From an uncultured Lachnospiraceae bacterium (GTDB lineage: Bacteria; Bacillota; Clostridia; Lachnospirales; Lachnospiraceae): a DNA stretch of 27,802 nucleotides. A program made the position numbers and the translations under genes. Where the stretch lies: NCBI GenBank assembly GCA_910585995.1, contig CAJUGG010000067.1, positions 1-27,802 on the forward strand, given 5' to 3'. The notes below the pieces were generated by a model. It was not told where the DNA came from and ran no database searches. It saw nothing but the letters and a program-made list of their open reading frames with translations. Shown in pieces: positions 6,201 through 13,574 of the stretch. The stretch's first letter is position 1, and every line of letters begins with the position of its first letter.

Positions 6201-6956
6201 GTGTCTAAAAAAGAAAAGATATTTCCATTAAATACTTTTGGGGGGCGAATGCAAGATTTACGAAAAAATAGATTAAGAATTTCAAGACCAGAATTTTACG
6301 ATTTGATATATCCAGACGTAAGCACTGCAAATGAATCTAAAAGCCGCACAGTTAAAAATTGGGAAAGTGGATATTGTGAACCCGATTTAAAAACAATCAT
6401 AAAAATTTGCACTGTTTTAAAATGCAGTTCTGATTATTTATTTGGCATGAATAATTGCACAAATAAAGACACCCAATTTATACATGATAAAACTGGGCTT
6501 TCAGAATACTCAATTAACGGTTTACAATTACTTCATTTTCCTATTGATTCCATTTGGGATAGTGTTCAAGTAAGCCGTTATGATATAATCGCCTTAAACA
6601 TCATCTTAGAAGATTTTTATAATAAAATGAAAAAAACTCCCGATTATAGGAAATTTGGAGATGAAACGGACACTTTATTAAATTGTATTGGACAGTATAT
6701 AGACGCTGGTTCTGCTGCAATCGACATAACCCAAAATGGCACACTTAAGATATACCCTTCTGATGAGATAGTCCAAGCTATATGTAGAGATAAAATCACA
6801 CTTTTGCTAAAGGAATTAAAAGATAAATACTCACTTGAAATAATTGGCAGGAGAATTGAAAACAATGAACGATTCAAGGAACTATATAATGATTCTATAC
6901 GGGGATATTTAACCAACAGTGAAAAGCAAACTGAAAAAAATAATGGCTTTATTTAA
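6201..6956 (+). CDS. CI/Stl-like XRE-family repressor (AT-rich)
   Basis: A 251-residue protein with an N-terminal HTH of the XRE class (residues about 14-80: FGGRMQDLRKNRLRISRPEF ... SRTVKNWESGYCEPDLKTII ... LKCSSDYLFGMNN) and a C-terminal part without a recognisable protease motif, so probably not LexA-like. The start is GTG at 6201: AAAAAGGAG ends 7 nt upstream and the promoter start falls near 6156. The gene is visibly more AT-rich than its neighbours and uses different codons, a sign of separate origin. Its place, divergent from the HTH-primase-Rep operon and next to the element's end, is that of a master lysogeny repressor such as SaPI Stl, in which an antirepressor binds the C-terminal part. 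Confidence 0.8.
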   Translation: MSKKEKIFPLNTFGGRMQDLRKNRLRISRPEFYDLIYPDVSTANESKSRTVKNWESGYCEPDLKTIIKICTVLKCSSDYLFGMNNCTNKDTQFIHDKTGLSEYSINGLQLLHFPIDSIWDSVQVSRYDIIALNIILEDFYNKMKKTPDYRKFGDETDTLLNCIGQYIDAGSAAIDITQNGTLKIYPSDEIVQAICRDKITLLLKELKDKYSLEIIGRRIENNERFKELYNDSIRGYLTNSEKQTEKNNGFI

Positions 6957-6990
6957 CAGAATACCAATTAAGACATTTGACGCTACTACA

Positions 6991-7030
6991 AAAGCCCTCC
7001 CTACTTTTTACAGTAGCAAGGGCTTTCATT
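6991..7030. terminator. Terminator after the repressor gene
   Basis: AAAGCCCT (6991-6998) pairs with AGGGCTTT (7019-7026), with an inner CTAC/GTAG stem (7001-7004 with 7013-7016). T-rich sequence (TTTCATTTTT) follows on the plus strand. It may also stop leftward read-through from lysS. Confidence 0.6.
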
Positions 7031-7047
7031 TTTGAAACTCTGTTGAA

Positions 7048-7068
7048 TTGAGATAAATTTGAGATAAA
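7048..7068. repeat. Paired 11-bp direct repeats near element end
   Basis: TTGAGATAAA occurs at 7048-7057 and 7059-7068, one helical turn apart. Such phased repeats just inside an element end are typical of tyrosine-integrase arm sites or excisionase sites. Only position and spacing support this. Confidence 0.4.
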
Positions 7069-7131
7069 ACCGTCGCCTTGGCAGCAGGATAGCATCTAAC
7101 TTTCCTTTATTTTCAGGCTTTTCAGCCGTTT

Positions 7132-8622
7132 TTACTTCTCAAGGCTTTTCATCGTCGGAAACAACAACACATCCCTAATCGCTGGTGAGTTTGTTAAAAG
7201 CATCACAAGCCGATCGATGCCGTAGCCGATGCCGCCGGTGGGTGGCATGCCAATCTCTAAGGCGTTTAAAAAGTCCTCGTCCGTATGATTTGCCTCTTCA
7301 TCTCCTGCTGCAAATGCAGCTTCTTGAGCTTTGAAGCGCGCTCTCTGATCGATGGGATCATTTAACTCAGAGTAGGCATTTGCCATCTCTCTTCCTGTGA
7401 TAAATAACTCGAACCGCTCCACATAGTCTGGTTTATCTGGCTTTTTCTTCGTCAGTGGAGAGATCTCGACAGGATGATCCATGATAAAGGTAGGCTGCAC
7501 CAGATTTTCTTCGCAGAACTCTTCAAAGAACAGACTTAAGATATCTCCTTTGGTATGACGACTCTCGTATTCCACGTGATGTTCATCCGCCAGCTTTTTC
7601 GCTGCCTCGGTGTCTGGCACCTGATCAAAATCCACACCTGTATATTTTTTTACAGCATCGATCATGGTCAGGCGTTCAAAGGGTTTTCCAAGATCAATCA
7701 TCTGATCGCCGTAAGGAACCTGTGTGGTGCCTAATACTTCCTGTGCCACATAGCGGAACATATTTTCCGTCAGGTCCATCATACCATAATAATCTGTATA
7801 TGCCTGGTATAACTCCATCAGGGTAAATTCCGGGTTATGGCGGGTATCTACGCCTTCATTGCGGAACACTCTGCCAATCTCATATACCCGCTCCATTCCG
7901 CCGACAATCAGGCGCTTTAGATACAGCTCCAAAGAGATACGAAGCTTTACATCTTCATCCAGCGCGTTATAGTGGGTCTCAAAAGGACGTGCGGCAGCAC
8001 CACCCGCGTTGGAGACCAGCATAGGCGTCTCTACTTCCATAAAGCCTTGTCCATCCAGATAGTGGCGGATGGCGCTGATGATCTTAGAACGCTTTACAAA
8101 GGTGTCTTTTACCTCTTCATTCATAATCAGATCTGTGTATCTCTGACGATATCTAAGATCTGTATTGGTCAGACCATGATATTTCTCAGGAAGGATCTGA
8201 AGACTCTTCGAGAGAAGGACCACATGAGAAGCATGGATGGAGATCTCCCCGGTCTTGGTCTTAAAGACTCTTCCCTCGATACCTACAATATCGCCAATAT
8301 CATATTTCTTAAAATCTTTGTAGGATTCCTCGCCGATGTCATCTCTGGCCACATAAGACTGAATATTTCCCTTGAGATCCTGTACATTGCAAAAAGACGC
8401 CTTGCCCATCACACGCTTCTGCATCACACGGCCTGCCACGCGAACCACTTGTCCCTCCATGGCATCATAATTTTCCTTGATCTCACTGCTGTGATGGGTC
8501 ACATCATATTTGGTAATCTGAAACGGGTCTTTTCCCGCTGCCTGAAACTCTGAAAGCTTCTCCCGGCGCACCTTCAGCAACTGATTCAGATCTTGTTCCT
8601 GCACATTTTTCTTCTCTGCCAC
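7132..8622 (-). CDS. lysS: Lysyl-tRNA synthetase, class II
   Basis: Charges tRNA-Lys in the cytoplasm. The N-terminal OB-fold anticodon-binding domain (residues about 55-150; VVRVAGRVMQKRVMGKASF) precedes the class II core. Motif 2 is FRNEGVDTRHNPEF (about 253-266) and motif 3 is GIGYGIDRLVML (about 464-475). Length (496 aa) is normal. I place the start at GTG 8622 rather than GTG 8631, because AAGGAG (8637-8632), which overlaps the greA stop codon, then has an 8-nt spacing. So greA and lysS are tightly coupled. The gene is the core border of the mobile element: repeats and the element's last terminator lie just beyond its 3' end, and AGGCTTTTCA in its last codons (7142-7151) recurs at 7115-7124. 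Confidence 0.97.
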   Translation of the reverse strand: MAEKKNVQEQDLNQLLKVRREKLSEFQAAGKDPFQITKYDVTHHSSEIKENYDAMEGQVVRVAGRVMQKRVMGKASFCNVQDLKGNIQSYVARDDIGEESYKDFKKYDIGDIVGIEGRVFKTKTGEISIHASHVVLLSKSLQILPEKYHGLTNTDLRYRQRYTDLIMNEEVKDTFVKRSKIISAIRHYLDGQGFMEVETPMLVSNAGGAAARPFETHYNALDEDVKLRISLELYLKRLIVGGMERVYEIGRVFRNEGVDTRHNPEFTLMELYQAYTDYYGMMDLTENMFRYVAQEVLGTTQVPYGDQMIDLGKPFERLTMIDAVKKYTGVDFDQVPDTEAAKKLADEHHVEYESRHTKGDILSLFFEEFCEENLVQPTFIMDHPVEISPLTKKKPDKPDYVERFELFITGREMANAYSELNDPIDQRARFKAQEAAFAAGDEEANHTDEDFLNALEIGMPPTGGIGYGIDRLVMLLTNSPAIRDVLLFPTMKSLEK

Positions 8623-8634
8623 TTTCTCCACTCC

Positions 8635-9117
8635 TTAGCCGGCTCTTTGTATACTGAGCACTTTATATTGTACAACTCCGGCTGGTGCTTCGACATCTAC
8701 AATGTCTCCCACTTGTGCACCGATTAATGCACGTCCGATAGGTGACTCATTAGAGATCTTATTCTGAAGGCTGCTTGCCTCCGAAGAACCAACCAGTTTG
8801 TATTCCTCTTCTTCGTTATATTCTATATCCAACACTCGTACGACACAGCCGATGCTGATCTTATTCAGATCGATCTCCTCATCCAGAACAACTTCTGCAT
8901 TTTTTAAAATCTTCTCAATCTGTTCAATCCTTGCCTCGATATCCCGCTGCTCGTCTTTGGCAGCATCATACTCTGCATTCTCAGACAAATCCCCTTGCTC
9001 TCTTGCTTCTTTGATCTTCTGTGCGATTTCCCTTCTCTGAACCACTTTCAGATCCTGAAGCTCATCTTCTAGTTTTTTCAGACCTTCATAAGTCAGAATG
9101 TTTTTTTTCTCCGCCAT
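8635..9117 (-). CDS. greA: Transcription elongation factor GreA
   Basis: A 160-residue protein that rescues backtracked RNA polymerase by stimulating transcript cleavage in the secondary channel. The N-terminal coiled coil (residues about 10-75) carries the acidic tip DLSENAEYDAAKDEQ, and the C-terminal FKBP-like domain holds SNESPIGRALIGAQVGD. Length is standard. It is followed by lysS at once; the lysS ribosome site overlaps its stop codon. A very strong hairpin (9154-9188) lies between it and the upstream gene. Confidence 0.97.
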   Translation of the reverse strand: MAEKKNILTYEGLKKLEDELQDLKVVQRREIAQKIKEAREQGDLSENAEYDAAKDEQRDIEARIEQIEKILKNAEVVLDEEIDLNKISIGCVVRVLDIEYNEEEEYKLVGSSEASSLQNKISNESPIGRALIGAQVGDIVDVEAPAGVVQYKVLSIQRAG

Positions 9118-9153
9118 CCTCTACACCTTCCAATCAATTCTTACCATCTTTTA

Positions 9154-9188
9154 TTAATGAGACACCAGCTATGCTGGTGTCTCATTAA
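9154..9188. repeat. Perfect 16-bp hairpin spanning a stop codon upstream of greA
   Basis: TTAATGAGACACCAGC (9154-9169), loop TAT, GCTGGTGTCTCATTAA (9173-9188). The right arm encodes the last codons of the 151-aa gene and the loop side covers its stop. Neither strand has a U-tract after it, so it is not an ordinary intrinsic terminator; RNase processing, mRNA protection or partial termination is possible. Confidence 0.7.
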
Positions 9189-9624
9189 TCACCGTATTAT
9201 AACTTATAGGGCTTATAATGTCAAGGTGATTTTCCCAGTCTCTCGTGTCCAATACCAAATTTCCCGGTATGGGTTCCATAAGTTCTGCCAATACCACCAC
9301 CAAAAGTCCATATTCTTCCAGTGCTTCATCGATCATCTCCTCAAAATAATTGGGACGCCTGGTGACAAGATATAAAAAGTTCAGGTCTTTGATCAGGGAT
9401 TCCACAATCTCCACCACCTGATAAGCGGGTTGATCTTCATTATCAATTAAGACCAGTTCCAGATCTTTCTTAGAGATCCCTTTCTCTCTTCTAAAATAAG
9501 TCAGCACTTTGGTAATCTCTGCTATATATAAGAAGAAACTCTTTTGAGGAACTTCATTTTGCAGCGTCTCTGTTTGTTCTTCTCTTTTAAAAGATTGCCA
9601 AAGCTTTCGGAAAAATCCCATCAT
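9169..9624 (-). CDS. Conserved hypothetical protein (151 aa) between dusB and greA
   Basis: I do not recognise a named family. The N-terminus is basic and amphipathic (MMGFFRKLWQSFKREE), which could bind membrane; the rest is acidic and helical (SFFLYIAEITKVLTYFRREKGISKKDLELVL; YFEEMIDEALEEYGLLVVVLAELMEPIPG). GGATGGAG lies 7 nt upstream of ATG 9624. It sits in the dusB-greA-lysS leftward cluster, with 36 nt to dusB, so it is probably co-transcribed. Its last codons form half of a perfect 16-bp hairpin. Confidence 0.75.
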   Translation of the reverse strand: MMGFFRKLWQSFKREEQTETLQNEVPQKSFFLYIAEITKVLTYFRREKGISKKDLELVLIDNEDQPAYQVVEIVESLIKDLNFLYLVTRRPNYFEEMIDEALEEYGLLVVVLAELMEPIPGNLVLDTRDWENHLDIISPISYNTVINETPA

Positions 9625-9660
9625 AGGATGTCTCCATCCTTCTTTTTTATTTATTATATG

Positions 9661-10623
9661 TTATAGTTTCTGAATTAAATCCTCTAATTCCGTCAGACTT
9701 TTTATCTCATTGACATTTGCCCGAAGTTTTGACGAATGAGGATAACCAGCGGTATACCATGCGGTATGCTTGCGCATCTCGCGAATCCCGGTATACTCCC
9801 CTTTATACTCGACCAATAGCCTTGCATGGCGAAGAATCATCTCTTTTACTTCTTCCAGAGATGGCTTTTCTATCTTCTCTCCCGTTTCCATCCAGTGCAA
9901 AATGTGGCGAAAGATCCAGGGGTTGCCCTGTGCACCTCTGCCAATCATAATCCCATCACAGCCCGTTTTCTGTAACATCGCTTCTGCTGCTTCGACAGAG
10001 GTTACATCCCCATTGCCGATCACAGGGATGCGGACAGCTTCTTTTACCTGACGGATGATCTCCCAATCTGCCTCCCCACTGTAATACTGTTCTCTGGTTC
10101 TTCCATGCACTGCTATCGCCGCTGCACCGCTTGCCTCTGCAATCCGGGCAATCTCAACGGCATTGATATGATCTTTGTCAAAACCTTTGCGGATCTTCAC
10201 AGTCACAGGTTTGTGTATGGCTTTGGCAGTCTTTGATACAATCTCTTCCACCAGCTTAGGATTTTTCATCAGTGCAGAACCTTCCTGATTGTTGGTCACT
10301 TTAGGCACCGGGCATCCCATGTTGATATCCAGGATATCAAACGGACGTTCTTCTATCTTTTTTGCCATCTCGCTGATGATGTCGGCATCCGAACCGAATA
10401 GCTGCAGAGACACCGGGCGCTCCCGTTCATCGATGGTCAGCAGACTCTCCGTATTTTTATTGCGGAAATAAATCGCCTTTGCACTCACCATCTCCATACA
10501 CAGAAGTCCCGCTCCCTGCTCTTTGCACAGCAGACGAAATGGCAGGTCCGTCACGCCTGCCATCGGTGCAAGGATGATATGATTGGGCAATATCACATTA
10601 CCGATCTTAAGTGTCTGTACCAT
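9661..10623 (-). CDS. dusB: tRNA-dihydrouridine synthase
   Basis: FMN-dependent enzyme that reduces uridines in the D-loop of tRNA. The TIM-barrel signature APMAGVTDLPFRLL is near the N-terminus. DINMGCPVPKVTNNQEGSAL contains the active-site Cys. HGRTREQYYSGEADW, IGNGDV and GRGAQGNPWIF bind FMN and RNA. Length (about 320 aa) is normal. The start is set at ATG 10623, two codons inside the longest frame, since GGGAGAGG then has 6-nt spacing. It overlaps the end of the preceding gene by 17 nt, so the two are coupled. DusB is the usual family name in Firmicutes; DusB versus another Dus class is inferred from the motif set. Confidence 0.95.
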   Translation of the reverse strand: MVQTLKIGNVILPNHIILAPMAGVTDLPFRLLCKEQGAGLLCMEMVSAKAIYFRNKNTESLLTIDERERPVSLQLFGSDADIISEMAKKIEERPFDILDINMGCPVPKVTNNQEGSALMKNPKLVEEIVSKTAKAIHKPVTVKIRKGFDKDHINAVEIARIAEASGAAAIAVHGRTREQYYSGEADWEIIRQVKEAVRIPVIGNGDVTSVEAAEAMLQKTGCDGIMIGRGAQGNPWIFRHILHWMETGEKIEKPSLEEVKEMILRHARLLVEYKGEYTGIREMRKHTAWYTAGYPHSSKLRANVNEIKSLTELEDLIQKL

Positions 10624-10972
10624 ATACATCCTCTCCCAAAAAGAATACTTTATAATAATATTCCAATGCCCTTAAAAGTTCTTCTTTTTCTCTTTGTATC
10701 TGTCGAATCTTCAGCCCGCTTCCAATCTCATCATAGAGCAGATCCTGCTCGTCCGAAGACACCTCTAAGAGCAGATCGCCTGTCTCATCAAATACCAATG
10801 TCAGTATGCCTCCCACATCCTCGGTAAAAAGCACACACATGATCTTCAGTTCATCCTGAATCTGAGAAGGCAGATTTTGAAAATCATCATTCAGATAATA
10901 TTTCTGCTCATAAGCACTGGCTGCACAGAGCACAACTCTCTCTTTCTTTATCTTTTTCTCACACATATCCAT
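10607..10972 (-). CDS. DUF6145-like conserved hypothetical protein
   Basis: A 121-residue acidic protein with the blocks ERVVLCAASAYEQKYYLNDDF, IMCVLFTEDVGGILTLVFDE and EELLRALEYYYKVFFLGEDV, which I recognise as the Lachnospiraceae family DUF6145; function unknown. ATG at 10972 overlaps the 3' end of birA by 14 nt with GAGG 5 nt upstream, and its own 3' end overlaps dusB. This fixed place between birA and dusB suggests a housekeeping role linked to translation or to co-factor use, but nothing in the sequence shows it directly. Confidence 0.8.
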   Translation of the reverse strand: MDMCEKKIKKERVVLCAASAYEQKYYLNDDFQNLPSQIQDELKIMCVLFTEDVGGILTLVFDETGDLLLEVSSDEQDLLYDEIGSGLKIRQIQREKEELLRALEYYYKVFFLGEDVYGTDT

Positions 10973-11939
10973 ACAATCCTCGTACAGAGACTTCGCCTGC
11001 GTAGATCAGGGTCTGCACTCCGTCTTCGCGGGTGATGATCAGCTCTCCATATTCATTGATTCCTTCTGCTGTTCCGATATATTCGTTTTCTGGTTCCTGT
11101 ACGCGAACCTGATGACCGCAGTTGATGCACATGGTATTGTATTCCTGATACAGTTCTGAAAGATCCTGGGTTCTTAAAAACACCTCGTACAATCCCTCCA
11201 GCGCCTCCATAACCGCTGCGGTAAGCTCTGCCCTGGAAATTCTCCGCCCCAGCACCAGACAGAGAGAGCCGGCCGTATCCTGAATCTCCTTAGGAAACTC
11301 CTGCTGATTCACATTGATCCCTGCTCCGATGACCACATAGTTGATATAGTCAATCTCCGTATTCATCTCTGTCAGGATTCCGCAGACTTTCCGGCCATTT
11401 ACGACCACATCATTCGGCCATTTGATGTACGCTTCCAGCCCTGTCACTTTCCGGATTCCTCTCACGACCGCCATCGCCATCAAAAGTGTCAGCCTCGAAG
11501 CATGTTCCGGTCGGATCTTGGGCCGAAGCAGAAGCGTCATCATAATATTCACATCCTCCGGCGTCGTCCAGCTCCTGCCCCTGCGGCCGCGGCCTGCCGT
11601 CTGCTCTTTCGCAATAATCAATGTCCCTTCCGAAGCTTCTTCTTCCGCAATCTTTTTCGCATAATTATTGGTAGAATCCACACGTTCCAGATACAGGCAG
11701 GGCCGTCCCATCCATGTTGTCTTCAGACGGCTTGTGATCTCCTCTGCTGTCATCACATCCGGAATCTCCCGAATCCGGTATCCCCGGTTCTTCACCGCCT
11801 CGATCTCATACCCTTCCCCTTTTAGCTGATGAATCATCTTCCACACTGCCGTCCTGGACACCCCAAGATGCTCACATAGCTGCTGCCCGGAGACATAGTC
11901 ATTCGCTTCTCTCAATCTTTTCAATAACTCTGCCTTCAT
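10959..11939 (-). CDS. birA: Bifunctional biotin ligase / biotin operon repressor BirA
   Basis: Attaches biotin to carboxylase carrier domains. With the start at 11939 (326 aa), the N-terminal winged HTH spans about residues 1-57 (LCEHLGVSRTAVWKMIHQL), so it can also repress biotin genes. The catalytic core has the biotinyl-AMP motif GRGRRGRSW (116-124) and KWPNDV (173-178), followed by GAGINVN. The small C-terminal domain ends at VRGLYGYV. A longer frame exists upstream, but ATG 11939 follows GGAGG at 5 nt and begins exactly at the HTH. It overlaps the DUF6145-like gene. No biotin synthesis genes are in view. Confidence 0.95.
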   Translation of the reverse strand: MKAELLKRLREANDYVSGQQLCEHLGVSRTAVWKMIHQLKGEGYEIEAVKNRGYRIREIPDVMTAEEITSRLKTTWMGRPCLYLERVDSTNNYAKKIAEEEASEGTLIIAKEQTAGRGRRGRSWTTPEDVNIMMTLLLRPKIRPEHASRLTLLMAMAVVRGIRKVTGLEAYIKWPNDVVVNGRKVCGILTEMNTEIDYINYVVIGAGINVNQQEFPKEIQDTAGSLCLVLGRRISRAELTAAVMEALEGLYEVFLRTQDLSELYQEYNTMCINCGHQVRVQEPENEYIGTAEGINEYGELIITREDGVQTLIYAGEVSVRGLYGYV

Positions 11940-11953
11940 AAATCCTCCGTCGC

Positions 11954-12217
11954 CTAATGCACCAACTGAATCAAAGACATGACAGCTCCCACAAGCATAC
12001 AGACAGATAACAGCCCTTCCAGCGCACAAACAGCCATCCGGTTTCTAACCCATTCCCGCACACTACCTAACAAATACAGCACTGCTCCCAGAAAAAAAGT
12101 GGTCACGGTAAAGAGTCCCCTATGCGCCCCATCAGAACCAATCACAAATGCCAGCGTCACAATGACAAGGCTCAGACAGACCGACACCACCTGATATCTC
12201 TTCAGCCAAATCTTCAT
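11954..12217 (-). CDS. Small membrane protein (87 aa)
   Basis: Predicted three membrane segments: about residues 8-27 (VVSVCLSLVIVTLAFVIG), 35-53 (LFTVTTFFLGAVLYLLG) and 63-85 (AVCALEGLLSVCMLVGAVMS), with a basic N-terminus. No family recognised. ATG 12217 follows AAGGA at 9 nt; an in-frame GTG two codons upstream is less likely. The stop is 14 nt before birA, so it is the first gene of the birA-dusB-greA-lysS cluster. Function unknown; DUF-type Lachnospiraceae membrane protein is as far as it goes. Confidence 0.7.
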   Translation of the reverse strand: MKIWLKRYQVVSVCLSLVIVTLAFVIGSDGAHRGLFTVTTFFLGAVLYLLGSVREWVRNRMAVCALEGLLSVCMLVGAVMSLIQLVH

Positions 12218-12249
12218 AACCACCCATCCTTTTACTATGTATGATTTAT

Positions 12250-13236
12250 CTATGCTCCAAGCGTTGCCGCCATCACAGCCTTAATCGTATGCATCCGGTT
12301 CTCCGCCTCATCAAACACCACTGACTGTGCAGACTCAAACACCTCATCGGTCACTTCCATCGCGTCGATGCCAAATTTTTCACTGATCTCTTTTCCAATC
12401 TTAGTATGCAGATCATGAAATGCCGGCAGACAATGCATAAAGACCGCCTGCGGCCCTGCATTCTCCATCACCTTTTGATTCACCTGATAAGGAAACAGAT
12501 CCTTGATCCGCTCTGCCCATACCTCATCCGGCTCGCCCATAGACACCCATACATCCGTATAGATCACATCTGCACCCTTTGTCGCCTTCTCAACATCCTC
12601 TTCCAGCCGAATCACCGCGCCCGTCTCCTTGGCAATCTCCTCGCAAGTCTTCACCAACTCCTCAGAAGGCCAATATTTCTTCGGTGCACAAGCCGTAAAA
12701 TCCATCCCCATCTTTGCACAGCCCACCATCCAGGAATTTCCCATATTATAACGGGCATCCCCCATATAGACCACCTTCACTTTCAGCGTCCCAAAATGTT
12801 CCCGAATCGTCAAAAGGTCTGCCAGGATCTGTGTCGGATGAAATTCATTCGTCAACCCATTCCACACCGGCACCTCTGCATGTTTTGCCAGCTCCTCCAC
12901 AATCTCCTGTCCAAATCCCCGATACTCAATCCCCTCATACATCCGGCCCAACACTCTCGCCGTATCCGCAATACTCTCCTTCTTCCCAATCTGAGACCCC
13001 GTAGGCTCCAGATACGTCGTCCCCATCCCCAGATCATGAGCCGCCACCTCAAAAGAACACCTCGTCCTCGTACTCGTCTTCTCAAAAATCAACGCCACAT
13101 TCTTCCCCCGAAGCGTATCCACCAGGACCCCTTCCCTTTTCTTCCTCTTAAGCTCCGCCGCCAGATCCAGCAGATACTCCATCTCCTCCGGCGTAAAATC
13201 CAACAACTTTAAAAAATCTCTCCCCTTTAAATCCAT
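12250..13236 (-). CDS. argF: Ornithine carbamoyltransferase
   Basis: Makes citrulline from ornithine and carbamoyl phosphate in arginine synthesis or the reverse in arginine catabolism. The carbamoyl-phosphate motif FEKTSTRTRCSFE (about 51-63), the block EFHPTQILADLLT, and the ornithine/catalytic motif HCLPAFHD (268-275) are all present, and length is standard (328 aa). ATG 13236 is preferred over 13278 or 13257, since GAGAGGAAGAG then has about 8-nt spacing. A TATAAT -10 at 13258-13263 gives a very short leader. It stands alone, not in an arginine operon; anabolic (argF) versus catabolic (arcB) use cannot be decided from sequence. Confidence 0.95.
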   Translation of the reverse strand: MDLKGRDFLKLLDFTPEEMEYLLDLAAELKRKKREGVLVDTLRGKNVALIFEKTSTRTRCSFEVAAHDLGMGTTYLEPTGSQIGKKESIADTARVLGRMYEGIEYRGFGQEIVEELAKHAEVPVWNGLTNEFHPTQILADLLTIREHFGTLKVKVVYMGDARYNMGNSWMVGCAKMGMDFTACAPKKYWPSEELVKTCEEIAKETGAVIRLEEDVEKATKGADVIYTDVWVSMGEPDEVWAERIKDLFPYQVNQKVMENAGPQAVFMHCLPAFHDLHTKIGKEISEKFGIDAMEVTDEVFESAQSVVFDEAENRMHTIKAVMAATLGA

Positions 13237-13257
13237 CTCAATCTCTTCCTCTCTCAT

Positions 13258-13263
13258 ATTATA
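13258..13263 (-). promoter_or_regulatory. -10 box of the argF promoter
   Basis: TATAAT (complement at 13258-13263) lies 22 nt upstream of the chosen ATG. No good -35 hexamer is seen at 16-18 nt, so an activator or weak promoter is possible. No clear ArgR box. Confidence 0.4.
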
Positions 13264-13328
13264 AACCAAATTTAACATTCCAACTTATCATCCAAGTCCG
13301 GAAACTCCTCCGCCTATCACTGCCCAGA

Positions 13329-13563
13329 ACCCGCGAATATGCGTACCTCTGGGGCCGCAAAATGGGGCTTTGGGTCTCGCATGAATAGTGCTGTGTGGAT
13401 TGGAGCGGACAGTCTGTAAAGTTTGTATGAGCCAGGCGGACACTTTACGTGTCCAATTGGAGCATACAAACTTCACAGACTGTCCGATACATTCCATGCA
13501 GACATTCATCGAGACCCGAAGTCCCATTTTACCAAGGCCCCAGAGGTGCGCATATTCGCGGGT
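13329..13563. repeat. Long imperfect palindrome, copy 1 (235 bp)
   Basis: The arms 13329-13437 and 13455-13563 are near complements around a central GGACAC-TTTAC-GTGTCC hairpin (13438-13454). The outer 50 nt match best (CCCGCGAATATGCG on both arms, then CCTCTGGGGCC). It starts 12 nt beyond the stop codon of the SPFH gene and ends before the argF promoter. Short frames inside it (peptides with NVCMECIGQ or similar) are by-products of the repeat. A homologous copy is at 15049-15268. Confidence 0.85.
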
Positions 13564-13574
13564 CCGTCCTCTCT

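Larger units (their letters stand above)
1..7100. mobile_element. Integrated mobile element, right-hand part (PICI-like or ICE/IME replication module)
   Basis: The gene set is accessory and differs from the core genes that begin at lysS: two XRE regulators, an excisionase-type HTH protein, primase-like and RepA-like genes, an origin-like repeat cluster, an ERCC4 nuclease, a terminase-small-subunit-like protein, a type I toxin and a HIRAN protein. The repressor diverges from a leftward replication operon, as in SaPI/PICI satellites and many temperate elements. The right end is inferred to lie between about 7,048 and 7,132, where paired 11-bp repeats precede the lysS 3' end. The left end is outside the window. 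No integrase, relaxase or structural gene is visible, so satellite, ICE/IME or prophage remnant cannot be told apart here. Confidence 0.8.

Noticed and set aside
12406..13212. Long plus-strand frame opposite argF (268 codons)
   Set aside because: Antisense shadow of argF with highly skewed His/Arg/Leu content; argF motifs are complete on the other strand.
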